Origin: Spirochaetales bacterium
GTDB taxonomy: Bacteria; Spirochaetota; Spirochaetia; Sphaerochaetales; Sphaerochaetaceae
Direction: 5' to 3'
Length of the DNA stretch: 33,513 nucleotides
Assembly (NCBI GenBank): GCA_028722305.1
Contig: JAQYHB010000023.1
Coordinates: forward strand, 1-33,513
Shown: positions 22,143-30,304 of the stretch, piece by piece
How the letters are laid out: every line of letters begins with the position of its first letter
How positions within the stretch are numbered: the stretch's first letter is position 1
Position numbers and translations under genes: made by a program
Notes under the pieces: model-generated
Told to the model about the DNA's origin: nothing
The model's input: the letters and a program-made list of their open reading frames with translations, nothing else
Databases searched by the model: none

Positions 22143-25141
22143 AACGCATCCGCAAGCAAAAGGACACCCCGATTTTCCAGAGAATCCTGCTTCCGGTATT
22201 GGTCCTCGTCTGCGCCCAGATCAGCGTCGTCCTTGGCATCTTCTATGCCACTGGCCTTCCTCGGCGCGTCAGCCAGTATTCCAAGGATATCACCGACAGC
22301 AAGCTGGAGGCACGAAGATACTTTCTGGAATCCATCATGATCAACAGATGGATGAACCTCCGCATGACACAAGAGGAAATCAACAAGGTCGTCCAGGCAA
22401 AAGTTGATGGCGGCGAATTCACCGTGGAATCACTGGACCAGATCGGCGGGAAGACGGACGAGCTGCTTTCCCTCCTTGCCGGTCCACTGATTGGAATGAT
22501 GCGGGCCAACCAGGTCACCGGCGTGTTCCTGATTCTGAACACCCAGCCATTGGATGGCGGGCTCAAGGACAAGCCCGGCATCTACCTGCGTGATATCGAC
22601 CCTCTTTCCTCCTTCTCGGAGAAAAACACCGACCTGCTCATTGAACGTTCCCCCGCGTCCGTCATCCGGAAGACCGGCATCACCACGGACGCGAACTGGA
22701 CTTCCTGCTTCCGGTTCGCGAGCAACCAGGTCCCGTACTACCACTTTTTCGCCAACACCTACACTACCGCCGTCCAACACCCGGAGCTTTCCTGGAAGGA
22801 ACTCGGCTACTGGGGGAATCCGTACCAGCTCCACGAGGAAAACCGCTACGCGATTACCTATTCGATTCCTCTCAGGTTGGATGACGGGACCGTCTACGGC
22901 GTACTGGGCATAGACGTGACGCTGAGGTACCTGGAGGCGCTGCTCCCCTACGATGAGCTGACGGACACCGACGAGGACGGCTGCTACTTCTTCGCCCTCC
23001 CAAACAGGGAAAACACCAACGCGTTCAGCCATGTCTTCGGATCCGGGCCCGCCAACTGGAATCATCTGCTGAACGCATCCGCTTTCATGAGGGAACCGCC
23101 AAATTCGTTCCTCGAGGAAGAAGGGGAAGCGGTACTCGACATCGACACGGATACCTACTATCTGCATGTCCTTCCCTTGAGAATCTACAACTCCAACGTC
23201 CCGTATGCCGACAGCCACTGGATGCTCGGCGCGATTGTCACCAACAGCTATATCAACAACTATTCCGGACAAATCCAGCTCCTTTTCCTGCTGGCGTCGA
23301 TTGCGGTCATGGCCTTCGGCATCATCGGCGGCATCCTGGTCGCTTTCAGAATCAGAAAGCCAGTCTCCCAGTTGGAGAGCCAGCTCAGGACGGCAAGCGG
23401 GCGCAACCTCGTCGACCTCAAAAGGACGGGAATCAAGGAAATCGACGAGCTGTCGGAAGAGATCGAGCGCTTGAACAAGGATATGCTCGATGCCGGCAAG
23501 AAGTTCTCCCGTATCATCAAGATGGCGGAGGAAGACCTCGCGGGGTTCCAGATCGACGAGGACAAGCGGACCTTGTTCATTTCCGATGGTTTTTTCGAGA
23601 TTTTCGGCTTGGAACCACCCAGCGATATCGACCATTTTTCCATAGGGGACTTCACCAAGGTACTCCAGACCATTTCCGCTCTTCCCGTCGAGGGCGAGGA
23701 CTCCAACGGGAAGATCTACGAAATCAACGGAAACGGGAAGAAGCGCTACGTGCAGCTCCGGTTGGCCGTGGAGAATGGCATGCGGTTCGGCCTGGCGGAA
23801 GACGTTACCCAGCGGTTGCTCCGCAACCGTATCCTGATGTTTGAGAGAGACCACGACGCCTTGACCGGGTTGTACAACCGCAAGGCGTTTCTGTCCCGCC
23901 TTACCGAGCTTTTGGACAACACCCGCGACATGGGTTGCGCCGCGCTGCTGATGATGGACTTGGACAACCTGAAGCTGATCAACGACAACTACGGACACGA
24001 GCGTGGCGATGCCTATATCAGGATGGCCGCGACCACACTCACCAAGAACCTTTCCTCCAAGGCCCTGGTCAGCCGTATCTCCGGAGATGAATTCAATGTA
24101 TTCCTGTACGGGAAGGACAAGGCGGAGGTAATGGAACAAATCGACAAGCTGCAGGAAGCCTTCAGGGACGCTACCATTCTCGTCGGCGACGACCAGGTCC
24201 GTCATGTCCATATCTCGGCGGGAATCAGCTGGTGGCCGCAGGACGCCACCAACTATGACACCCTGCAGCACTATGCCGATGCGGCCCTGTACGAGGCGAA
24301 GCGTTCCCACAAGGGATCCTTCGAGACATTCGACCTCTCACATTTCTTGGGAGAGAAGACGGTCACCCGCCGCAGGGAGGCGCTGGTCACCCTGCTCGAG
24401 AAGCGATGTTTCCACTACGAGTACCAGCCGATTGTCGGCACGCATAGCGGAGTGGTCTTCGGCTACGAGGCTTTGCTCAGGCCGGACATGGAGGAATTCA
24501 CCTCCCCGCTCGATGTGATTTCCGCGTTGCGGCAGGAAGGAAAGCTCCACGAGTTCGAAAACCTTTCGGTGCCCATCGCCGTCGACACCTTCTTCTCCAC
24601 CCAGATGCATGAGAACAGCCACCTCTTTTTCAATTCGGTCACCAACCAGACTCTGGACAGGAACTCCATCGACGAGATCTGCATGGCCTGCCACGGCCAG
24701 GTGCGGCGGTTGGTGATGGAGATCAGCGAGCAGGATCCGCTGGAGCTGGACGGTTGGAAACGCAAGACCTCCTGGCTGACCAACAATGGTGGAAAGCTTG
24801 CGCTGGACGATTATGGAACGGGGTACAACACCGAGAAGAACCTGCTGCGTGTCAGCCCGGATTTCATCAAAGTCGACATCGCCATCGTCAAGAACATCGA
24901 CCGCGACCCGGACCGGCGCCAGATCATGGAGTATATCTCCAACTACGCCCACGCCAGAGGAAAGTTCATCATCGCGGAGGGTGTGGAAACGCTCGAAGAG
25001 GCAAAAGTCTGCATCGCCTATGGCGCCGATTACATCCAGGGCTTCTTCTTCTCCCGCTCTCAGCGCGTCCCCGGGGGCATAGACCCCAAGAAGGCCGAGG
25101 CGGTCAGGACTTTCTCCGCCAGTATCGGGAAAAACGCATGA
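22139..25141 (+). CDS. Membrane sensor with HAMP, GGDEF and EAL domains (c-di-GMP synthesis/breakdown)
   Basis: 1000 residues. A first membrane helix (about 16-38) is followed by a large extracytoplasmic region (39-375; Cache-like, with YAITYSIPLRLDDGTVYGVLGIDVTL near 235-260), then a second helix (about 380-403), a HAMP linker (404-455) and a PAS-like region (456-560). The GGDEF domain (about 570-735) has LTGLYNRKAF, DLDNLKLINDNYGHERGD and the active-site form SGDEF near 647; no RxxD inhibitory site is seen before it. The EAL domain (about 755-985) keeps the main residues: YEALLRPD near 775, Asn in FFNSV, Glu in VMEISEQ, the DD pair in LALDDYGTGY, Lys in FIKVD, Glu in IAEGVET and Gln in YIQGFFFS. 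It can thus probably both make and break c-di-GMP. Its translation is coupled to the binding protein upstream, the likely signal input. Confidence 0.93.
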   Translation: MKRIRKQKDTPIFQRILLPVLVLVCAQISVVLGIFYATGLPRRVSQYSKDITDSKLEARRYFLESIMINRWMNLRMTQEEINKVVQAKVDGGEFTVESLDQIGGKTDELLSLLAGPLIGMMRANQVTGVFLILNTQPLDGGLKDKPGIYLRDIDPLSSFSEKNTDLLIERSPASVIRKTGITTDANWTSCFRFASNQVPYYHFFANTYTTAVQHPELSWKELGYWGNPYQLHEENRYAITYSIPLRLDDGTVYGVLGIDVTLRYLEALLPYDELTDTDEDGCYFFALPNRENTNAFSHVFGSGPANWNHLLNASAFMREPPNSFLEEEGEAVLDIDTDTYYLHVLPLRIYNSNVPYADSHWMLGAIVTNSYINNYSGQIQLLFLLASIAVMAFGIIGGILVAFRIRKPVSQLESQLRTASGRNLVDLKRTGIKEIDELSEEIERLNKDMLDAGKKFSRIIKMAEEDLAGFQIDEDKRTLFISDGFFEIFGLEPPSDIDHFSIGDFTKVLQTISALPVEGEDSNGKIYEINGNGKKRYVQLRLAVENGMRFGLAEDVTQRLLRNRILMFERDHDALTGLYNRKAFLSRLTELLDNTRDMGCAALLMMDLDNLKLINDNYGHERGDAYIRMAATTLTKNLSSKALVSRISGDEFNVFLYGKDKAEVMEQIDKLQEAFRDATILVGDDQVRHVHISAGISWWPQDATNYDTLQHYADAALYEAKRSHKGSFETFDLSHFLGEKTVTRRREALVTLLEKRCFHYEYQPIVGTHSGVVFGYEALLRPDMEEFTSPLDVISALRQEGKLHEFENLSVPIAVDTFFSTQMHENSHLFFNSVTNQTLDRNSIDEICMACHGQVRRLVMEISEQDPLELDGWKRKTSWLTNNGGKLALDDYGTGYNTEKNLLRVSPDFIKVDIAIVKNIDRDPDRRQIMEYISNYAHARGKFIIAEGVETLEEAKVCIAYGADYIQGFFFSRSQRVPGGIDPKKAEAVRTFSASIGKNA

Positions 25142-25178
25142 TCGCGCGATGATGAAATGCCAGCCGGAAAGTAACCCA

Positions 25179-26045
25179 TCATCTTCCCCGGAGCGAAGGG
25201 GCTTTGCGCGCGAGATCACGGAATTCGTTCGGGGAGGATTGCCGTTTCCGACGGTACAGGCGGGAGAAGTAGAGGGCGTCGTCGTATCCCACCATGGCCG
25301 CCGCTTGGGCGATGGTCATTCCCGGGTCATTCTTGACAAGCGTCTCGAACTTCTGGATTTTTTGGCCGATTACGGCGCTCTTGAACGAGATGCCCAGCCG
25401 CTTTTTCATCGCGTGCGTTATGGTTGAAGGGCTTTTCCCCACTGCCGCGCTCACCTCTTCGAGGGATATCGCCTTTCCGATGTGCCGTTCGACATAGGCG
25501 AGCACCAGCTCGATGACCTCCCCCTGGCAGACCCGAAGGCTTTGGGTGGAAGCCAGCAGCTCAAGGTTTTGGGAAAACAGATCGGTAATGCGTCGTACCT
25601 TTTCTGGAGAAAACAACGGACGGTCGGTGTACGCCTTCTCCAGCGCCTTCGGGTCTCTTCCACCCGACACCCAGGCGTCCACCACATCCTTCGGGGGAAG
25701 GGCATTCCTGCGGAATTGCCCCATCATGGCATAAGCCACCACCTTCCCTTCCAGACGGATAGGCACGATGATTTCGGTCATTCCGCCATGGCACGGGTAA
25801 CACAGCGACCGGCCACTTTGCCCACAGCGTCCGCACATCACCCAGTCCAGATGCATGCAACGGGGCCGAAGCCTCAGTTCCTGCTGGATCATCAGGCAGT
25901 AATCGCTCGCATCCGCGTGATACCCAACCAACCATTCCTCCATCTTCACGGAATAGAATGTGATTTTCACGTCAAAGCAATACGAGAAGTTGTCGACAAA
26001 ACTTTTCACTCGAGGGTCAAAAAAGAGCCGGTCATCCATATCCAT
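25179..26045 (-). CDS. AraC-family regulator with N-terminal PocR domain
   Basis: 288 residues. Residues about 10-160 form a PocR sensor domain with its Cys/His pattern: RPRCMHLDWVMCGRCGQSG, then CYPCHGGMTEIIVPI and AYAMMGQF. PocR domains bind small hydrophobic or diol-type ligands and are common in regulators of sugar and propanediol genes. Residues about 185-285 hold two AraC helix-turn-helix units: ISLEEVSAAVGKSPSTITHAMK, and MTIAQAAAMVGYDDALYFSRLYRRKRQSSPNEFR. It is divergent from the kinase/ABC/sulfatase operon with 101 bases between, so it is the probable activator of that operon. It is convergent with the GGDEF/EAL gene. Confidence 0.92.
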   Translation of the reverse strand: MDMDDRLFFDPRVKSFVDNFSYCFDVKITFYSVKMEEWLVGYHADASDYCLMIQQELRLRPRCMHLDWVMCGRCGQSGRSLCYPCHGGMTEIIVPIRLEGKVVAYAMMGQFRRNALPPKDVVDAWVSGGRDPKALEKAYTDRPLFSPEKVRRITDLFSQNLELLASTQSLRVCQGEVIELVLAYVERHIGKAISLEEVSAAVGKSPSTITHAMKKRLGISFKSAVIGQKIQKFETLVKNDPGMTIAQAAAMVGYDDALYFSRLYRRKRQSSPNEFRDLARKAPSLRGR

Positions 26046-26073
26046 AGACTTACCCTAACATATATTGCAGATT

Positions 26074-26101
26074 TGTCCATATTTTCAGCATCTCTGTCCA
26101 T
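26074..26101. promoter_or_regulatory. Direct repeats, candidate AraC-type operator
   Basis: TGTCCATATTTTCA (from 26074) and TGTCCATGTTCA (from 26095) are direct repeats exactly 21 bases apart, two turns of the helix, in the gap between the AraC regulator and the kinase gene. This is the classic arrangement for an AraC-family dimer site. Confidence 0.55.
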
Positions 26102-26146
26102 GTTCAACTCAGGAAAGTGCCTTAGACTTCAAGAAAGGAACCAGCT

Positions 26147-27232
26147 ATGGACATCGCACATATCGTAAGCCACTTCGCAATACACGGCACTTTGCGGGAA
26201 GGACATGCGAATACCACCGGACATATCAATACGACGATAATTCTTCATACTTCCGAGGGTTGCTCCTATGTCCTGCAGAGGATCAATACGGCCGTTTTTC
26301 CCCATCCAGCCAAACTTATGGAAAATATCCATCTCGTCACCACCCATATCGAGGGCAAAGTGCGGGGGTTGCCGGACGCTACGCGGCGACATCTGTCCAT
26401 CATTCCTACCAAGGATGGCAGATTGTTCCATCAGGAGCCCGACGGTTCCTGTTGGCGTATCTACCCGTACATCGACCAAGTGGACAACTATGACACGGTT
26501 GCGGACGAAGAAATCGCGTACCGGTTCGGCAGCGCGGTCGGGCTGTTCCAAAGCCAAATGCGGGATTTCGACGGCTCCCGGCTTTTCATCACCATTCCCC
26601 ACTTCCACGACATGGCATGGCGCTACGTCCAATTGGATGCCGCGGTAAAAGCCGACCGATGCGGCCGGGTCAAGGAGGTAAGTCCGGAGCTGGCATACCT
26701 GGAGGAGAACAGGCAAAGAGGTTGCGTGATCTGGGATTCCTGGCAGGAGGGGCGGTTGCCCACCCGGGTGACTCATAACGACACAAAGGTGAACAACGTC
26801 CTTTTCGGCAAGGATGGCCTTTCGTGCATGATCGACCTGGACACCGTCATGCCGGGCACTATCCTCTTCGATACAGGCGACATGATCCGGACGGCGACCA
26901 CAACTGCGGTGGAGGATGAACCGGACGTCACGCAGGTGCACTGCGACACCTCACGTTTCCAGGCGTTACTGGAAGGGTACGCGGAGGCCACTCCCTTCCT
27001 GACAGAAAAGGAGGCGTCGTTTCTCACGGAAAGCGGGCGAACGATCACTCAGATCATGGCGGTGAGGTTTCTCACAGACTATCTCGACGGGGACTGGTAT
27101 TACGCCACCAGCAGGCCGAGGCAAAATCTCGACAGGGCTCGGACCCAACTTGCTTTCATGCGTTCTATGGACGCACAAAGGGAGATCATCTCCCATATTT
27201 CATCATTGGCTCAAAGGAGGAGTTCAGTATGA
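26147..27232 (+). CDS. NahK-like N-acetylhexosamine 1-kinase (aminoglycoside phosphotransferase fold)
   Basis: 361 residues with a clear AGGAA ribosome site. The kinase signature RVTHNDTKVNNVLF (about 207-220) and the metal site MIDLDTVMPGTILFDTGDMIRT (about 227-248) are those of the NahK group, which phosphorylates N-acetylglucosamine or N-acetylgalactosamine at C1. Members are also annotated as mucin-desulfating enzymes. The N-terminal part has SYVLQRINTAVFPHPAKLMENI (about 40-61), typical for the nucleotide site of the group. It opens an operon in which nearly every gene overlaps its neighbour. The substrate assignment (amino sugar) is inferred from family and from the sulfatase and glycosidase genes downstream. 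Confidence 0.85.
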   Translation: MDIAHIVSHFAIHGTLREGHANTTGHINTTIILHTSEGCSYVLQRINTAVFPHPAKLMENIHLVTTHIEGKVRGLPDATRRHLSIIPTKDGRLFHQEPDGSCWRIYPYIDQVDNYDTVADEEIAYRFGSAVGLFQSQMRDFDGSRLFITIPHFHDMAWRYVQLDAAVKADRCGRVKEVSPELAYLEENRQRGCVIWDSWQEGRLPTRVTHNDTKVNNVLFGKDGLSCMIDLDTVMPGTILFDTGDMIRTATTTAVEDEPDVTQVHCDTSRFQALLEGYAEATPFLTEKEASFLTESGRTITQIMAVRFLTDYLDGDWYYATSRPRQNLDRARTQLAFMRSMDAQREIISHISSLAQRRSSV

Positions 27233-28509
27233 AACGATGGTTGACAGCAGTGGCGTTTATGTGCGCATCCGCCCTATTCGCCGGCGGCATGACGGAACAG
27301 GCAGCCCCGGTATCCGATTCGGCTCTCCATGCGAATCTCGAGTATTGGTCCAGCTACAACGCGAATGAAAACCAAGGTGTCATCCTGCAAGAGGCCGCAG
27401 ACGATTTCATGAAACAGAATCCTGGCGTGAAAATCACCATGACCTTCAACGGCCGCGACAACAGGACCCTGGCGACCAGCGCCATCCAGGCCGGCACGAA
27501 AGTCAGCATGATGGATGCCAATGCCGACAACATCCAGGTACGGTGGTCCGACTTCCTGCTTGACCTGACTCCCTATATATCCCAAGCATATCCGGGAACG
27601 AACGGGGCGAGCCTTGAGTCCTGCCTGATGCCGAGCATGATGGTTCTCGACCGCAAGCTCTTCAACGGAAAAATCGGCTTTGTCCCCTTCCTCCCCCAGG
27701 CATACATGATCACCTGCAACAAGGGGATCTTCGAAAAGTGTGGCGTCACGGAGTATCCGAAGACGTGGGATAATCTGCTCGCGACATGCAAGAAGATCAA
27801 GGATGCCGGGTACATCCCCATTTCCACAGACTCCTTCTACTGCAACAGTTGGCTCGGCTATTATCTTTCCCGCCTCTGCGGCACGCAGTTCGTGGAACGG
27901 CTGGCGAGCGAACCAGCCTTGTGGAAGGATCCCCGCGTGCTTGAGGGAGCCAAAGCGATCGAGCAGGTAGCCAAACTGGGGTATTTCGATCCGGATATCG
28001 CATCACTGGTGTATCCGACAGCCCAGCAGAACATGGTCATCAACGAGAACATCGCCATGTATATCAACGGAACGTGGCTTCCCAACGAAGTCGCCGCTTC
28101 CACCAGTGATACCTACAGGTGGGGATTCTTCGCATTTCCGACGGTTCCCAATGGTGTTGATGGCCTGGAGTCGCTCTGCTATTCGACGTTCGGCATCGCC
28201 GTCAACAAGAGCTGCACGCAGCAAGAGGTCGACGCCGCCATGGCGTTCGCCGCTTTCATCGTGACCGGAAAGTATGACCAGGATTTCGCCGACATGGCGG
28301 ACGCCATCCCGGTCAACGTGAAATCCACCTGGCCAAAGAATCTGGAAGAGGCGAAGGTGGTGTTCGACCAGTGCACGAACCGCTATCCTTCCCAGACCGG
28401 GTTCTTCCTGAACAGCAAAAGCAAACAGGTCATCACCGACGCATGCCTGTTGCTGATGAGCGGGAAAATCAGCGCGGAGGAATTTGTCGTACAAGCCTCC
28501 AAGTTCTGA
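27229..28509 (+). CDS. ABC transporter sugar-binding protein (family 1)
   Basis: 426 residues. The signal peptide (about 1-19, ending ALFAGG) has no Cys at the cleavage site, so it is probably released by signal peptidase I or anchored differently. The mature part has LEYWSSYNANENQGVILQEAA at the first strand, DAMP-type loops, and NIAMYINGTWLPNEV near 270, typical of oligosaccharide-binding proteins. The ATG overlaps the kinase stop (ATGA) and AAAGGAGG lies upstream. A stem-loop follows the gene. No ATPase gene is present in the operon, so a shared MsmK/MalK-type ATPase encoded elsewhere must energise it. Confidence 0.92.
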   Translation: MKRWLTAVAFMCASALFAGGMTEQAAPVSDSALHANLEYWSSYNANENQGVILQEAADDFMKQNPGVKITMTFNGRDNRTLATSAIQAGTKVSMMDANADNIQVRWSDFLLDLTPYISQAYPGTNGASLESCLMPSMMVLDRKLFNGKIGFVPFLPQAYMITCNKGIFEKCGVTEYPKTWDNLLATCKKIKDAGYIPISTDSFYCNSWLGYYLSRLCGTQFVERLASEPALWKDPRVLEGAKAIEQVAKLGYFDPDIASLVYPTAQQNMVINENIAMYINGTWLPNEVAASTSDTYRWGFFAFPTVPNGVDGLESLCYSTFGIAVNKSCTQQEVDAAMAFAAFIVTGKYDQDFADMADAIPVNVKSTWPKNLEEAKVVFDQCTNRYPSQTGFFLNSKSKQVITDACLLLMSGKISAEEFVVQASKF

Positions 28510-28523
28510 TGCATCTTCGAACC

Positions 28524-28546
28524 AATGGGGGGGCATTCCCCCCATT
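28524..28546 (+). promoter_or_regulatory. mRNA stem-loop after the ABC binding-protein gene
   Basis: AATGGGGGG (28524-28532) and CCCCCCATT (28538-28546) form a perfect 9-base stem with a 5-base loop. No T-run follows. The position matches the hairpin behind dctP, so it probably protects the binding-protein message or reduces readthrough to the permeases. Confidence 0.65.
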
Positions 28547-28559
28547 CGGGAGCCTTTCC

Positions 28560-29447
28560 ATGAAACTTGATACAAAAAACCTTTTTCTCTTTCTTGGTCC
28601 TGCGATGTTTCTCATCCTTTCGGTATTCCTCTACCCGGTTTGCCGCACCACGGTCATGAGTCTGTTCGACGTGAAAAGCGTTGTCGCGCCCATGAGCGAA
28701 TGGAAGTTCGTCGGGATGTCGAACTTCGTTTCCCTGGCCCACACTTCGGTGTTCATACGCTCCATGGCGAATATCACCAAGCTATGGATATATGGAGGAC
28801 TCGCCACCATTCTCTTCGCCTTGCTTTTCGCTGTCGCGTTCACCACCGATCTGAAAGGAAAGAAATTCTTCCGCGCGATCATCTATCTGCCCAATGTCAT
28901 CGCCGCCATCGCTGTCGGTTACATGTGGCTGCTCTATATCTACAACAGCAAGTTCGGATTCATGACCAGTATCGGGAAACTACTGCACTGGACTGCATTG
29001 GAACACTTCAGCTGGCTGGACAACGAGCATATCTTCCTTTCGATGCTCATCGCTTTCGTGTATGGAAACATCGGGTACTTCATGCTGATCTTCATCGCCG
29101 GTATCGAACGAATTCCCATCGACTTCTATGAAGCCGCGCGAATCGAAGGAGCAAACGTGTTCTCCCAGTTCATGAGGATTACCCTTCCCCTCGTCAAAGG
29201 GGTATTCTCGACCGCCCTGGTCCTATGGACCACACGCACAATGGGGTTCTTCGCGCTTTCCCAGGTATTCCAGAGCGTGAGGACCTATACGCCGATGCTG
29301 TTTGTCTATGAGACTCTGTTTGGAACCGAGGTAACCCAGGAAGGCATCCACGCGGGACTTGCCGCGTCCAGCGCGGTCACCATGACCCTCATCGTAGTGG
29401 TTGTCTCATCCCTGCTCAGTAGGCTCGTGAAGGAGGAAACGGTATGA
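28560..29447 (+). CDS. ABC sugar transporter permease (MalF/UgpA type)
   Basis: 295 residues, about six membrane helices. It starts MKLDTKNLFLFLGPAMFLIL at 28560, after GGGAG. The EAA loop that docks the ATPase is EAARIEGANVFSQFMRITLPL (about 200-220). It pairs with the next gene; the stop overlaps the next ATG (ATGA). An in-frame extension to 28371 lies inside the binding-protein gene and is rejected. Confidence 0.92.
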   Translation: MKLDTKNLFLFLGPAMFLILSVFLYPVCRTTVMSLFDVKSVVAPMSEWKFVGMSNFVSLAHTSVFIRSMANITKLWIYGGLATILFALLFAVAFTTDLKGKKFFRAIIYLPNVIAAIAVGYMWLLYIYNSKFGFMTSIGKLLHWTALEHFSWLDNEHIFLSMLIAFVYGNIGYFMLIFIAGIERIPIDFYEAARIEGANVFSQFMRITLPLVKGVFSTALVLWTTRTMGFFALSQVFQSVRTYTPMLFVYETLFGTEVTQEGIHAGLAASSAVTMTLIVVVVSSLLSRLVKEETV

Positions 29448-30304
29448 AACCAAGGAAGAACGGCGGAACAAGCGTGCTCAAGCAGGAGCTTCGTCGCGCC
29501 CCCGCCTACGCGATCGGCATCCTCTGGACGATGTTCACTGTCGTGATGATCGGATGGATCATCCTTGCATCGCTTTCCACCACCCGGGAGATCTTCAGCG
29601 GGCAGCTTCTTCACAGCGGCTTGCACTTCGAAAACTACCAGAGGACCCTCATCCGGAACAAGCAGGCAGCGAGCCTTGTCAACTCGGTCATCTACACGGT
29701 TCCCTCTTGTGTCCTTTCCCTGCTGATAGGCGCGCCGGCAGCCTATTGCCTCGGCCGTTTCAAATTCCGCGGGAACACCCTGCTGCAGAAGGCAGTGCTC
29801 GTCTGCATGGGCGTACCGAGCGTGATGCTGATCATGCCGCTCTTCTCCACTGCCAGCAAGCTCCATCTCGCGGGTAGCCACCTGACCCTCATCTACATCT
29901 ACACCGCTTCCGCCATTCCCTATACGACATTCTTCCTGATGACCTTTTTTCGCAGCATCTCCACCTCGTTCGAGGAAGCGGCTACTATCGACGGTTGCTC
30001 GCCATGGCGATGCTTCTGGTCGATCATATTCCCGCTTGCCCAACCTGCGCTCGTCACCATATTGATTTTCAATTTCATCCGCTTCTGGAACGAGTACTTC
30101 ATCGCTCTTGTCTTCGCGAACAAGGCGAAACTCAGGCCAATCGGAGTGGCCTTGTACCAGACCGTCTACTCGATGATGAACACCGGTGACTGGGCGGGAC
30201 TGTTCTGCTCGGTAGTCATTGTCTTCGTTCCGACCGTGGTCATCTACATCCTGCTCTCCGATAAGATTGTAAGCGGCGTGACTGCTGGAGGCATCAAGGA
30301 ATGA
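29444..30304 (+). CDS. ABC sugar transporter permease (MalG/UgpE type)
   Basis: 286 residues with six membrane helices and the EAA loop EEAATIDGCSPWRCFWSIIFPL (about 178-199). The C-terminus SDKIVSGVTAGGIKE carries the standard end of this permease class (..GLTAGAVKG). It forms the channel with the preceding permease. The start overlaps the previous stop, and its own stop overlaps the sulfatase start, so all are translationally coupled. Confidence 0.93.
   Translation: MKPRKNGGTSVLKQELRRAPAYAIGILWTMFTVVMIGWIILASLSTTREIFSGQLLHSGLHFENYQRTLIRNKQAASLVNSVIYTVPSCVLSLLIGAPAAYCLGRFKFRGNTLLQKAVLVCMGVPSVMLIMPLFSTASKLHLAGSHLTLIYIYTASAIPYTTFFLMTFFRSISTSFEEAATIDGCSPWRCFWSIIFPLAQPALVTILIFNFIRFWNEYFIALVFANKAKLRPIGVALYQTVYSMMNTGDWAGLFCSVVIVFVPTVVIYILLSDKIVSGVTAGGIKE

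Noticed and set aside
22430-24310. 626-codon open frame on the minus strand opposite the GGDEF/EAL gene
   Set aside because: It is the mirror of a GC-rich coding region; the plus strand encodes well-recognised domains and the minus product has no recognisable motifs.
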